Source of the DNA: Ligula intestinalis
Lineage: Eukaryota > Platyhelminthes > Cestoda > Diphyllobothriidea > Diphyllobothriidae
Reading direction: 5' to 3'
Assembly (NCBI GenBank): GCA_036362985.1
Contig: JAYGXS010000004.1
Location: 20,112,804 to 20,176,803 of the forward strand
Length of the DNA stretch: 64,000 nucleotides
The translations under genes and the position numbers were made by a program. This document shows, one piece after another, positions 32,509 to 43,115 of this stretch (positions are counted from its first letter, which is position 1; each line of letters opens with the position of its first letter). Below the pieces are notes generated by a model that was not told the DNA's origin, searched no databases, and was given only the letters and a program-made list of their open reading frames with translations.

Positions 32509-33111
32509 AATTATAATGTTCTAAAACTTACGAAACACGGCTACAGTACCACCTAGTAGAAAATAGTTATTAACGTCTTGTTCAACTTCTGAGAAAATTA
32601 ATCCTTCAGCTTCGAAACATTCATTCAAAATAAGATATTTTAGGGCTCGGTTCGATCAAGTGATATTAAGTTTTGAACTTAAGTCCATAAGTTTCTGCGG
32701 GATAACCGCTTTATATTTATAAGGTTTTAGAAAGCAGTTAAATATTAAAACCTACCATTTCCAGTCCTAGGACATGGTGAGAAGGTGGCACGTTACTGCA
32801 GCTTTTTAGACAACCTAAATAAATATTAAATTACGTTTTGCGAAGGAAATTGTGGGTATTCTTATAGCAAAAATATATTTAATGGTATGGAAGTGTATAT
32901 AATTTGCGTACACCTAGAAACGCGCACCTTAAGGTCATAAATGGTCTTCTTACTATCCGTATTTAACTTTTTTTAAACGTTTTCATTAACTAATGCGCAA
33001 ATGTGGAGTCGCGCATTTTTAACATATTTATGTTCTAATGTTATACTACCAACTAGAAGCCGCCAGTTTTAGACAGCTAATACACCGAACTTGATGGCAG
33101 ATAGGCTCTAG

Positions 33112-33156
33112 ATCAGAAGAAGAAGAAGAAGAAGAAGAAGAAGAAGAAGAAGAATA
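33112..33156 (+). repeat. (AGA)n microsatellite
   Basis: A near-perfect AGA/GAA trinucleotide run of about 14 units, ending in AATAAAG. Confidence 0.9.
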
Positions 33157-33659
33157 AAGATCTTTGAGTATTCTGCGTCATTTTTACCGATTTGCTCTCC
33201 AAGGAGGACCCGATTGCAATGGTTACTTCAGTCAACATAAATCTTTTTGCAGTCTCACTAGCGTGAGACTGGCGTTTGTGGAATAAATTCCGAAGTTAGG
33301 GCTGATGCATTGAGACGCATAGTCTGCCTGTGAATGACTCACCATACTGTCTACATGGGTAATAGTTAACATTCCGGGCAGATGTCTGAATGCTCCTTGC
33401 TGCCACATGGCGCATTTCGGCTCGCCAGTGGGTACTTCAAATTCCTTAATGTGCTTTCTGATATATTCAGTATTCTTAACTGCTGCATTTTTGATTACGT
33501 CAGAAATTAGTTAACAATAAGGAAATAAATTCGATGGGCTTAAACTTTTCCCCTATTGGATCCGAAAATGCGAAGGGAATATTTTCATTAATGTCTAGCA
33601 GCTTCGTCAGAATAATGGCGTAACATTCATCAACTAAGGACAGACATCCGAAGAGTATT

Positions 33660-33701
33660 TGGCGAGCATACGTATACTTTCAATAAATTCTCATCAGGCC
33701 A
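33660..33701 (-). ncRNA. Hammerhead motif in the inverted arm
   Basis: Exact reverse complement of the 42-nt motif at 33959-34000. It is therefore encoded on the minus strand at the left end of the element, where it would be read only from an antisense transcript. Confidence 0.5.
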
Positions 33702-33730
33702 TTACATTTATATGGGAGGGGGGTAAAGCC

Positions 33731-34041
33731 GCAAGCCCCAAGCTTAGCATGGCCAACGGCCACCTTGCTACCGGCATTTCCCCAAGCCTCCTCTCCTCTT
33801 CCACCACCCCCCCCTTCTCCGTAATCTTACCGCTTAATTAGCCGCCTGTTACTACCCCACCCCCTACTCTATCCCATGGACTAATTTGCCTGTAACGTTG
33901 AACGTAATTGCCTACAATTTTACCGTTTACGCTTTACCCCCCTCCCATATAAATGTAATGGCCTGATGAGAATTTATTGAAAGTATACGTATGCTCGCCA
34001 AATACTCTTCGGATTTCTGTGATGGGAATTTTCGCAACCTT
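33731..34041 (+). repeat. Left terminal direct repeat (pLTR) of the PLE
   Basis: Matches 36415-36730 nearly base for base, from GCAAGCCCCAAGCTTAGC to GGGAATTTTCGCAACCTT. The main differences are the length of a C-run (about 33801 versus 36487) and CATGG versus CCCGG. It holds a pyrimidine-rich stretch, CATATAAATG, a hammerhead motif, and the ATG at 34022 that may open the coding region. Confidence 0.9.
33959..34000 (+). ncRNA. Hammerhead ribozyme motif, left pLTR
   Basis: Stem I is TGGC (33959-33962) with GCCA (33997-34000). The core is CTGATGA (33963-33969) and GAAA (33979-33982). Stem III is AGTAT/GTGCT-type pairing of A82-U95, G83-C94, U84-G93, A85-U92 and U86-A91 (last two digits of position), closed by ACGT. 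The cleavage nucleotide would be C33996. Stem II (33970-33978) is very weak, with only G-U and A-U closing pairs. Hammerheads in PLE terminal repeats are a described phenomenon. Cleavage activity here is not certain. Confidence 0.6.
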
Positions 34042-36451
34042 AAAACAATCCAAGGATCCCTCGGTGTTAAGGGCACTCAATGGGTACCTGCGCCTCAACA
34101 CCAAACTTGTCGAGGCGAGAGTAGTGGCGTAGTTGATTCAGGACTGCATTGAGAGGAATGAATATCCAAGTGACTACTGGAGAGCACTACGGCGGACTCG
34201 GACGGTTATAACCACTGAAACCTTGAGACGATATGCTGAGAACCAGCTTGAAAGCACTCACATAAAGATTGGAGATCTAGAGCGTCATGTATGCCAACGC
34301 TCTGCCGTTCTAGATAGCCTAACAGACGAAGAAAGACGAGAATTCATCAGCTACACACAGACCATAGGAAAGAAGCGTTGGGACACAAAGAGAGCGTCAC
34401 TCCTACAAAGAGTGCAAGAAAAGAAGCCACAAGCAAAGCTACCCAAAGATCCAGCTAGATACGTGCACAACTACACCTCCATGACGCTTGATAAGACGTT
34501 ACTTGAAGCACTATCTGTGGGTCCGAAGTTCTGCATACCTTCTCGAAAGGTCGATCAGTTAGAACTAGAAACCCAGTTTGAGAATCTCTACAACCAAACT
34601 TATGATTTAAAACCCAGCTCTGCAGAAAGTGTCCAACACTTTGAATCAACACTAGTGAACTGCAGTTAACAGTACCTCAATAGGAGACCTACAAACCGTG
34701 GATTATTGACAAAAAAAGCATCTAGAAAAGTTAAAAGAACTGCGACGGAACACAGAAATCCTGGTCACTAGACCGGAAAAAGGAAGCGGTGTCGTTTTAA
34801 TGGAAAGGTCGGACTACATAAAGAAGATGCAAACGATCCTATCAGATCTGACAAAATTCAAGAAAAGTGACAAAGAAAAAGATCGCACAGAAGAAGTAGA
34901 GGCCCAACTGACCGACTGCTTACGAAGACTCCACACGCGAGGTTTCATAAGCGACCGGGACTTCGAAGGCCTCCGACCAGTAGGCACGCACATCCTCCGT
35001 TTGTTTTGTCTACCAAAGATCCATAAGGAGGGCCTGCCAGTTCTTCCGATTCTGGACATGCGCAATTCACCGTATCACGCGATAGCAAAATGGTTGGCGG
35101 CGAAACTCAAGCCTTTGCAGGATCAACTGGCACCACGGAGCTATCGAGACACGTTCGAATTTGTCGATGAAATCAAAGATGTGAACTTAAACGGCATGAG
35201 AATGTTCTCCCTAGACGTCTCCACGCTGTTTACAAACGTCCCGGTTACCGAGACAGTCGAATATATCTGCGAATTCCTATTGACAAATCAACTAGAAATA
35301 GGAATACCGACGAATGCACTAAAGGAACTACTACTGAAGTGCACACTGAACGTGCAGTTCCTTTTTGACGGCCAAATATACAGACAAATAGATGGCGTTG
35401 CCATGGGCTCGCCTCTGGGACCACTTTTGGCTGACATATTCATGGGAAAGCTGGAAAAACATCAACTTAGCGATCAGATCTACGAGTTAAAGCACTACGG
35501 TCGCTACGTGGACGATATCTTCGTGATTGCCACAAATAAAACCGATAGAGACGCGCTCTTAAGTGCGGTCAATCAAGCCCATCCTTCCATAAAGTTCACG
35601 TTGGAGATGGAAACAGCAGGTTCTCTCCCATTCTCCTTAGTCGTAGACCCGACGGTAGCGTCCGAAGGAGCGTGTATAGAAAGAAAACCTGGTCTGGACA
35701 ATCTACGAACTTTAACAGTTTCGTACCTCTCCAACAGAAGCGAAATCTAGTTCGTTGCTTAACGCAAAGAGCTAGGAAAATTTGCTCTGAAGACACTATT
35801 GAAGAGGAACTCAAGAAAATCCAGGACTTACTCCGTGAGAACTGATATCCTGAGAAATTGATCACCAAGAATATGGCTACTAAAGAAAGGAAACCCACAA
35901 CACTCACTGTGGAGAAGAAAACATTATTTCTCAAAGTGCCCTTTCGAGGAGACGTGACAGGTGAACTCCTGAAAAGACGCCTTGAGGATGCCGTGTCACG
36001 AACTTTCCCAGCAGCGAGAGTTCGGGTACTATTCTTAACTAACCCAGTCTTCCATGGGGAAGGGAAGGACAGGTTACCGACTCAGACCACCTCCATGTGT
36101 GTCTACTCCTTTGCTTGCTCCTGTGGAGCAAGTTATATTGGTCGCACGAGTCGGCGCCTATCCAAAAGAATAAAGGAACACCTCCCACAATGGCTAAGGA
36201 AGGGTGATTTAAACACCAACAGAACCACTAACAGCTCGATCCTAGCGCACATGGTGGATTCCGGATATCAGGTGGACCCCAACAAAGCCTTCAGGGTGAT
36301 CTACAAGGTCCCACCAAGCTACCCTAAGTCACTGGGCCAGCGACTGTTGGCAACAGCAGAAACAACTGCTATCCGGTTGAGGAAGCCAGTTTTGTGCGCG
36401 CAGAAGAACCTGCTGCAAGCCCCAAGCTTAGCATGGCCAACGGCCACCTAG
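34022..36451 (+). pseudogene. PLE polyprotein: N-terminal, reverse transcriptase and GIY-YIG domains (broken)
   Basis: From ATG 34022 the frame gives the PLE N-terminal domain (PSDYWRALRRTRTVITTETL, FCIPSRKVDQL). Next is RT with CLPKIHKEGLPVLPILDMRN, the first catalytic Asp in MFSLDVSTLFTNV (GAC 35214-35216), AMGSPLGPLLADIFM, and YVDD at 35505-35516. After a linker comes the endonuclease with CSCGASYIGRTSRRLSKRIK (about 36.11-36.17 kb) and the C-terminal block LLATAETTAIRLRKP. Lesions: TAG 34130-34132, TAA 34667-34669, an extra A in the A7 run 34711-34717, a frame change near 35630-35650 where the protein after LPFS departs from the family pattern, and TGA 35843-35845. All RT catalytic motifs remain readable. 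About 780-800 codons in total, normal for the family. Confidence 0.9.
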
Positions 36452-36730
36452 CTACCGGCATTTCCCCAAGCCTCCTCTCCTCTTCCACCACCCCCCCCCC
36501 CTTCTCCGTAATCTTACCGCTTAATTAGCCGCCTGTTACTACCCCACCCCCTACTCTATCCCCCGGACTAATTTGCCTGTAACGTTGAACGTAATTGCCT
36601 ACAATTTTACCGTTTACGCTTTACTCCCCCCTCCCATATAAATGTAATGGCCTGATGAGAATTTATTGAAAGTATACGTATGCTCGCCAAATACTCTTCG
36701 GATTTCTGTGATGGGAATTTTCGCAACCTT
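36415..36730 (+). repeat. Right terminal direct repeat (pLTR) of the PLE
   Basis: The coding frame runs into it: LLQAPSLAWPTAT is encoded by the first bases of the repeat. It then carries the same pyrimidine-rich, CATATAAATG and hammerhead order as the left copy, and ends at the target duplication. Confidence 0.9.
36648..36689 (+). ncRNA. Hammerhead ribozyme motif, right pLTR
   Basis: Identical over all 42 nt to the left copy: TGGC 36648-36651, CTGATGA 36652-36658, GAAA 36668-36671, cleavage C 36685, GCCA 36686-36689. Two direct copies would allow processing of a read-through RNA into a unit about 2.69 kb long. Confidence 0.6.
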
Positions 36731-36749
36731 AAGGACAGACAGTCAATTG

Positions 36750-37323
36750 TGCTGTAACGACGAGTTCGGCGTCGTTATTGTTGTAACGGTGACATCTGAC
36801 GTGTGTCACCGTTGAATTACACACTTTGAAATCCCCAAGGAAGAATCACAATAAGAAGGGCATAATTCTGGACTCTACCGGATGAGTGTTTATTGTGTAC
36901 AAAACCCGGAGAACCTGACTCGCTGGGTTGTTGCCTCGCTGAGGTTGCATCGCCAGCGTCCTCGCTATCCGGTGTGGATGCACTCTCGCTGTGTCCCGCC
37001 TCTGGTGTGACCACGCCTCCGCGGTTGCAAGCCTCTCTGTCAGGGGAGACAGCGACTTAAAAGAGATTGTCCGCGCGCATCTCTTGTGCTCTGGTTGGCC
37101 GCTTTGGGATGACGTCACGCGACCAATTGACTGGGGCTTTCTGTGGGCCCATGTGCATTCCTGTTTGCGTGCGTGCGCACGTGTGGTCTAAGGTTATCTT
37201 GCGTAGAAAGCCATCGCCTGTTATGCGGTCTGAGCTAAGGAACAAATACATTGTTGGCTAAGCTCAACGCCTTAGGAAAACCTCCAAACATTGCTAGAAT
37301 TTGGTTCGGCTTACATCCTAACA
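36750..37323 (+). mobile_element. Solo LTR with perfect 5-bp target duplication
   Basis: 574 bp from TGCTGTAACGACG to ACATCCTAACA, flanked by AATTG at 36745-36749 and 37324-37328. It shares many phrases with 15303-15873. It contains CACGTGTGG and TTATTGTG boxes. The PLE ends only about 9-20 bp upstream, so both elements share one small target area. Confidence 0.82.
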
Positions 37324-37329
37324 AATTGC

Positions 37330-39540
37330 ACAAGTATGTTGATTGCTTCATATCAATGAGGCCCATGTGGTAGATGAAAGCCCGGAGCTTTATCTCATTT
37401 TATATCAACTTTCGATCGCAGTCTTTTAGCGTCTGCGAATAAAGAGTTACCTGAAGTTCCCACACTGGTTTCCTTGAAAATTAAAAGAAAACGCAATTTT
37501 TCCGGCCTATCCGCGTCCATTAATGAATTCACATATTCTCATTTAGTAAGTAAACAAAACTGAACAGAAAAAGCATTTCGAAAATTTACTGATCCAATGA
37601 CTAGATCAATTCATCTAATTAAGATGCAAGTCCACTTGAGAAATGAGACCATTAAAAAAGATATGATTGTAAGTTAATTTAAATTAAATTTACATTGATT
37701 GTAAATGTGAAATACGTTCAAGGCTCAGGTAGAAAACAGCTCCACAGAATATACAGAAATGAACTAAATTGTTCCGCAAGTACTTGTTTATCTCAGATTC
37801 CTTTTCAGCTCATGAGTTTCCATTTTTTCATCTGTCAGGATGATATTATCTTACTTCGTCGAACCCGTTGGTAATTTAACATCCTTTTAGATTCTTTTGT
37901 TGAATAGGGTAAATTGGCAGGACGTAAGTCTCAGATACAGAAAAGCTTAAATTGCAAAAAATGCGATTTTTTAATATGAGCTGCAGTGTGTTTAATTTGG
38001 TCAAACGTACAAAAGTACACCTTCGCGGCCGCATATTGGTACATTAATGACATGTAATATAAGCTTGTGAGAAGCACCTAAAACACATTCAATAGGACCC
38101 CTAATTGTGTAGATTGGCTGAGCTTCACTGAGCTCCAATCAGTTCTGCATGGCATCCTTAATTTAAAAAACGGCATCCATGGCAATTAGCTTTTGTGCTT
38201 TCAAAGGTAGGCACGTCCATCTACACGCCTAATGCATGAAGCTTTTTTCGATTTTTCTCCAGTCTCTTCAAAGTAAATGGGTAACGCCCACACCTGCCCA
38301 CCAAAGTCCACGGTTATCTGTTGCCATCAAATTAATTTATTGCAAAAAATCTGATTAAAAATTGCGAACGGTATTTTGGGCCAATTGTTGCAAGGTAGCT
38401 AGTTAATCTTTGCCTAAGTTCTTTTTAGTTGGCCGTGGTGATATCACCCAAAAGGTTTCTCATTTAAATCTCCAGTATTTCCTTTAGCTACAATCGGCTC
38501 CACCATCAAAATATCTGAGGTTTGGCAAAGTTACAGCAACCAGACCATCGCAGACTTCAGGCATAACTGAAGTTTTCGAGCGAGATCTAAAGCAATGTTT
38601 TATTGGCCGATTCTGCGTAATGGTTCAATATTTCTGATATTTAACTCTGTCTTTGCAAAACAAGACACCCATTTGGAGTTTTATTTCCTCACACTTTAAT
38701 GAAGGTATCACTGACTGTCGCTACCATAGTTCTGCGAAACCTTTACATCTTCTTTTGGCCAACTCGTTTATGGTACACTTAAAATGGCGTTAAAATGACA
38801 TAAAAATCTAACTTTCGAATGCAAAAATATAGAATAACAGCTGGGTTTAAATTCTAGTTTTCGGCGTCAATTCCATAAATTTAATCTATAAATGTGGAAT
38901 GGAAAGTCCCCAAAAGTATCTGAGAGGCAATCTCGATCGACGGAAGACGGAGTTTATTTACCTGGCTCCTGAATTTTCCTTTTAACCAATCGGCAGCGGC
39001 GGATGGAAGCAATGGACACAAGGGGAGCGCGATATGTATAGGATGTCGTTACCAAGCACCTAGTCATTGTGTAAAATCATTTATCATATTCATTACAAGC
39101 ATTTGCGTGTCGTCACATGGTTCTCCGCCTCTGAGTTACTGCTTTCAGTGGTGGCGATGACTTGTGCCACAATTTCTTGGCCGTTTCATTCGTCCCTACT
39201 GTCGGAAAAAGCAGTGTGCGCCATCGTTCTCTCTGAATACATAGGTACCCTGCTGAAGCAAAGGCCTAGCGATGAATATACACATTGACGACCTTTAAAA
39301 CTACAGTGGACTGTGAGCAGAAGAACCCTTTGGTTAGATGCTTGCGAGTACCAGGGTTGTTGTCTCCTTGAAAGAGCTGTGTCTTTGCACACGCGTCTGG
39401 TACCACGGAAAGGCCTATAATTTAAGGGTTATCGTCATGGTTTCCCACTGCTGGTGCCCGGCCGGTTGTCCACATTTAAATTTACCTTCCAGGTTCCATG
39501 AAGTAACAGTAGATTCATTATTAATTTTTTTGCCCTGATA
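37330..39540. other. AT-rich intergenic sequence
   Basis: No supportable gene or repeat. A short GC-richer patch near 38.93-39.03 kb could be another element fragment. Confidence 0.4.
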
Positions 39541-39559
39541 GCGGGTCTTTCAGCCACAG

Positions 39560-40010
39560 CAAGTGGCGCCTGATGCGGATGGTCCCCTGCAGGGGTTTAA
39601 GTACTGGTTATGCCTAGATCACTATAATCATCAGGTCGAATCGTAGGTTGAAGGGTAAGGGCAAGAGTCGCCAGAATAAGGGTTTTATTGTGTGCAGAAC
39701 CCTGAGTTGCTGTCTCAGGCGGCAGTAGCCACTGGCAAAGCTAGGGTTAGTGTTGACTGCGGCCAGCCAGACTTGAGAGAGTCGACTGTGTGTTGTGTGG
39801 GGTGACGACATTTGATTTTACATGACTCTGAAGCGAGTTCAAGTGTTTTGTCATTGGCCGGATATTAAGCATCTGGCTTGGCCATTTACTATGTGGATAC
39901 GAGGTTGATTAATCTGTTTATCCATGCTCAGTTCGAGCCGCACAGCCCTAATCTCCTAGTGCGCGGTTATAATGGCGGTTTGGCTGTGACAATAAAATAA
40001 AAATTAGCTG
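39560..40010 (+). mobile_element. Possible third, diverged copy of the 36.75-kb LTR family
   Basis: Contains CAGAATAAGGGTTTTATTGTG and GCAGAACCCTGAGTTGCTG, which parallel ATAAGAAGGGCATAA...GTTTATTGTG and CAAAACCCGGAGAACCTG at 36.85-36.91 kb in the same order. The ends are unclear and no target duplication was found. Confidence 0.4.
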
Positions 40011-40299
40011 CAAGTAGCCACGAGCAATACTGACTCTTTAGATCGAAGTGCATTTATGTTAATGTTACCGTTTTTCCTTTTTTCTCCCAGTTTGACTTGC
40101 GTAGTTTTAGGAGCCGTCAACTCAAAAAATGCGGTAGACAGCACCTGCCCGCTCTTCAAACCAGAACTGGTCACGGATTCGCGTGATCCGACTGCACATA
40201 ATGGGTACTGGTTAGTATATCACGGTGATATTTATAGGGGTCAAGTGATATGCTGTGTGACTGCATGGATGTTTTTAATACAACCCTGTTAGCAAAAGC

Positions 40300-40640
40300 C
40301 GAAAATGGGGCTGGAGGGATGTCGGGGGCCTGGTATTAGTCCACATCCCAACCTTTCCAGAATGCTGTAGACGAACTTAAAGGCAATCTAACTCATGTGT
40401 TGACTAGTTTTGAACTGAAAGTGCGTTTTTAGGGGACATTTGATATTATTTTTACGGATAATTTCGACGGGGAGACCCGAGGTGCTGACGGAAGTGAGGA
40501 CGGGGATATGCGGGTTGAAAACCCTGTCCTCAACCCCGTCGAATCCCCGTCGTCACCCCCAGATCACCCCCTATCTCCCCAGAATTTTCACAAGGAGATC
40601 CGAGGATTTGGCTGGCAGGGAAGTAAAAAAGCACTCAAAT
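40300..40640 (+). repeat. Uninterrupted copy of the 21.6/22.3-kb interspersed repeat
   Basis: Carries both halves in one piece, including AAAGGCAATCTAACTCATG and GAGGACGGGGATATGCGGGT. This confirms that the LTR at 21755 inserted into a pre-existing repeat. Confidence 0.6.
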
Positions 40641-40999
40641 CCTATTTTACCACTGCAACGTCCCGTTTTAGTAGTTATAAAACGGTCAGCTTATTAGGAA
40701 AGCACTAGCGTCATCGTTTATTCTGTATGGTGTCTTTGGTAAGTCGTCATTTCCTTTTCCGATATGTTGGTTAGGACTTTTTATATGAGCCCTCTTAACA
40801 GGACATGAACACAAGAACCGCCCTGTTCTGGCGGCTTTGGGCCGAATTCCACATAAAATAGGGTTAACTTAAAGGTTTGGGCTAGGGTCAAGGTTAGAAT
40901 TAGATTGTACTTTAAGGGCTTATGGTGGTGCTCGGGTTACGATGAGGACTTAAGTTTAGGTTTCAATTCAAGTTAGAATTAAGACACGGAGATATCTGC

Positions 41000-41340
41000 C
41001 TTTCCCATAAGTATGTGCATGCTCATCTTTATTACTTGGGTTTGGCGTGTGGTGACTCATTCCACATAGGCAAGCATGCGTCTGCGCTGAAGGCGGCCTC
41101 CAGAACAGCCAATCACAGATGTCGCAAACCTGGTCTCGCCCGGCGGCGAATAAGACCAATGCACGCCTAGGTCGATGTAGTCTGTCCGGCCAATAGACTT
41201 CAAGGCCGGCCAGACAATGATTGTTCTCGCTGCCGCTGGCATGCCTGCTGCAAGCCCTCACTAAAGACCTGACAAGCCCCCTGGCTGGTCGTGCGCTCCC
41301 AAGTGAGACTAATTCCTGCTTATTCTCCGTTCCTCTCTAT
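41000..41340. other. GC-rich block, possible LTR remnant
   Basis: CpG-containing sequence (CTCGCCCGGCGGCGAATAAG, CAAGGCCGGCCAGACAATG) amid AT-rich DNA. Open frames on both strands look compositional. No second copy recognised. Confidence 0.3.
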
Positions 41341-42830
41341 ACAAAATAAACTAAACTGGCCTCAACCGACTTCTTGCCTAAGAATCGATGTTCTGAAGAT
41401 CGCAGTTGCTAAGGTTTAATTTACTTAACCCCCTGTGATAGGCGTTCATTTTCCCGTGTTCTGTTGAGGGGCCATGCTTACTACTATATTCAAGCACATT
41501 TGGGGATGTTTATAGGGCAGCTTTATCCATAATCACAATTTTTCTCTCAAAATAATGGCACAAAAACAGCGGTTTATATTCCTGAGAGTCTCAACAGGCC
41601 AACGCTCTAGAGGAGTCCTCATATTCTGTTAACAAACCTCTCTCACGAGGGTGATTAACGTTTTTTGGCAAAACCTAAAAGGCTAATTAATGCTCCATTT
41701 CTCAGGCTGGACTCAAGAACGCGTCCGACGCATTAATGAGACCAATTTTTTTAATTGCAAGAGAAAAAAATTCCAGCCATACTTTTTTCTCGGCGCTTCT
41801 TGACGTTAATCTTTTTGCATATCTGGTGAGGGGCGAGAGGAAATAAGATGTCTCGGACAGATACCTTTCAGGTTCGACTGAGTAAAACCGCTTACAATCA
41901 CAAAATATTTCAATTTCCTTTATGCATAACTCTACAAATGGCCACATAAATTGGCTACGGTTTTACATATAGGCCACTATCTGAAATGCAAGCTTCTGCG
42001 CTTTAGCATGGCACTACAGGTTCAACAAGTTAAACGCTCGAATGTATGTAAGTCGTCAAATATTTCATGAGGGCTCATAAACCCTACGCATTCACGCAAC
42101 TAACATGTTTGCTTTGCCTTTTTCGAAAGCATCACAAATTATCAGTTACAGGAATATGTCAAAAACAACGGTCGTTTTGGTCTTTGATGTCGTACGCTAA
42201 AACAGTGCGTACTTGGCCGCTCTTTGAATTGCAGGTAATTGCATATACGCGCTTCCTATAGGCTGGTACACCATGACGTCAACTACATCTCTTTGAGGTT
42301 CTAAAGCTGCATCTAGACTCCTATGTGCTCCTGCATATTCGTTAATATGCGTTTGACCAAAATACCTCTTTGTAATAGTGTTCACTTGTTGACTGTTTAA
42401 CTTACCTACTGAGGTGCATGCCAGTATGGTTGCTACGGCATCGTTGACTGTTCAACTGAATAAGTACAATGTAAGCCAATGAAAAGCAACTATTGACATG
42501 TCTTTTCCTGTTTAGGATCTGTTTTTAACATAAACATATTAACGCAGAACCTTTATCTTGAGGCGGAAACCCATCAAAGCAAACAAAGAAAATAAGGCAG
42601 ATATTTAAAGGATTTGTTCTCTTTTCTTCGTTTCCTTTCTTTTTTCATCAATGCGTCTATCTCGGCGACTTATTTTTGCTGACTTATTTCAACTGAAATA
42701 TATTTTAACTTGCCTAAAAAAGAAGGCTGTTTGCTCGCCAGAATCATGTCTCTATTTATTTGAGCCTTCGAATTCTTACTGAATTACATAATAAGAGATA
42801 AAAACAGCAACATAAAAGCAACATATGGCA
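41341..42830. other. AT-rich intergenic sequence
   Basis: A minus-strand frame at 42197-42385 (YQPIGSAYMQLPAIQRAAKY) looks somewhat protein-like but has no supporting splice sites or family match. I do not call it a gene. Confidence 0.35.
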
Positions 42831-42839
42831 TTGAAGCCA

Positions 42840-43115
42840 AGCAAACACCACCGACCCCATTCCGAAGGTGCCTGCGCAGGGCTTTGCATGCCAGCATCAG
42901 ATGGATAAATAGATTGGCAGAGTTCTCACTGCTAACCCTATTTCAAGCAAATCTCCCATTAGCTTGCTTTTTTCCTGGGTTATTCTCCCCATGGCTGCAA
43001 AGTTAAATATTTGACCCATTTCGTAAGTGTGCAAAGCGCACTTTTTCAATCCCCCAGCCTGTCTCTCAGTGAGCTTATTCTCAAGTGTGCGCGATCCGAG
43101 CATGCGCCCATTTAC
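42840..43115 (-). pseudogene. Penelope-like element GIY-YIG fragment (LRRHLR clade), antisense
   Basis: The minus strand reads GRMLGSRTLENKLTERQAGG, CALHTYEMGQIFNFA and, after a stop, LACKALRRHLRNGVGG. The order and spacing match the plus-strand fragment at 13795-14075. RT not found nearby. Confidence 0.65.

Larger units (their letters stand above)
33647..36729 (+). mobile_element. Nearly full-length Penelope-like element with GIY-YIG endonuclease
   Basis: The layout is an inverted arm (33650-33725), a left direct repeat (33731-34041), a coding region (34022-36451) and a right direct repeat (36415-36730). The flanks carry TAAGGACAGACA at 33635-33646 and 36730-36741; one T is shared with the repeat end, so the duplication is 11-12 bp. 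PLEs copy by target-primed reverse transcription with RT and GIY-YIG in one protein. The two repeats differ by few substitutions and a C-run length change, which suggests a fairly recent insertion. The coding frame is broken in five places. Confidence 0.88.

Noticed and set aside
33112..33156. CRISPR-like or satellite array
   Set aside because: It is a simple trinucleotide microsatellite without spacers. No CRISPR array is present, as expected for animal DNA.
42197..42385. Protein-like minus-strand frame
   Set aside because: I could not find matching acceptor and donor sites or a family, and neighbouring sequence is AT-rich non-coding.
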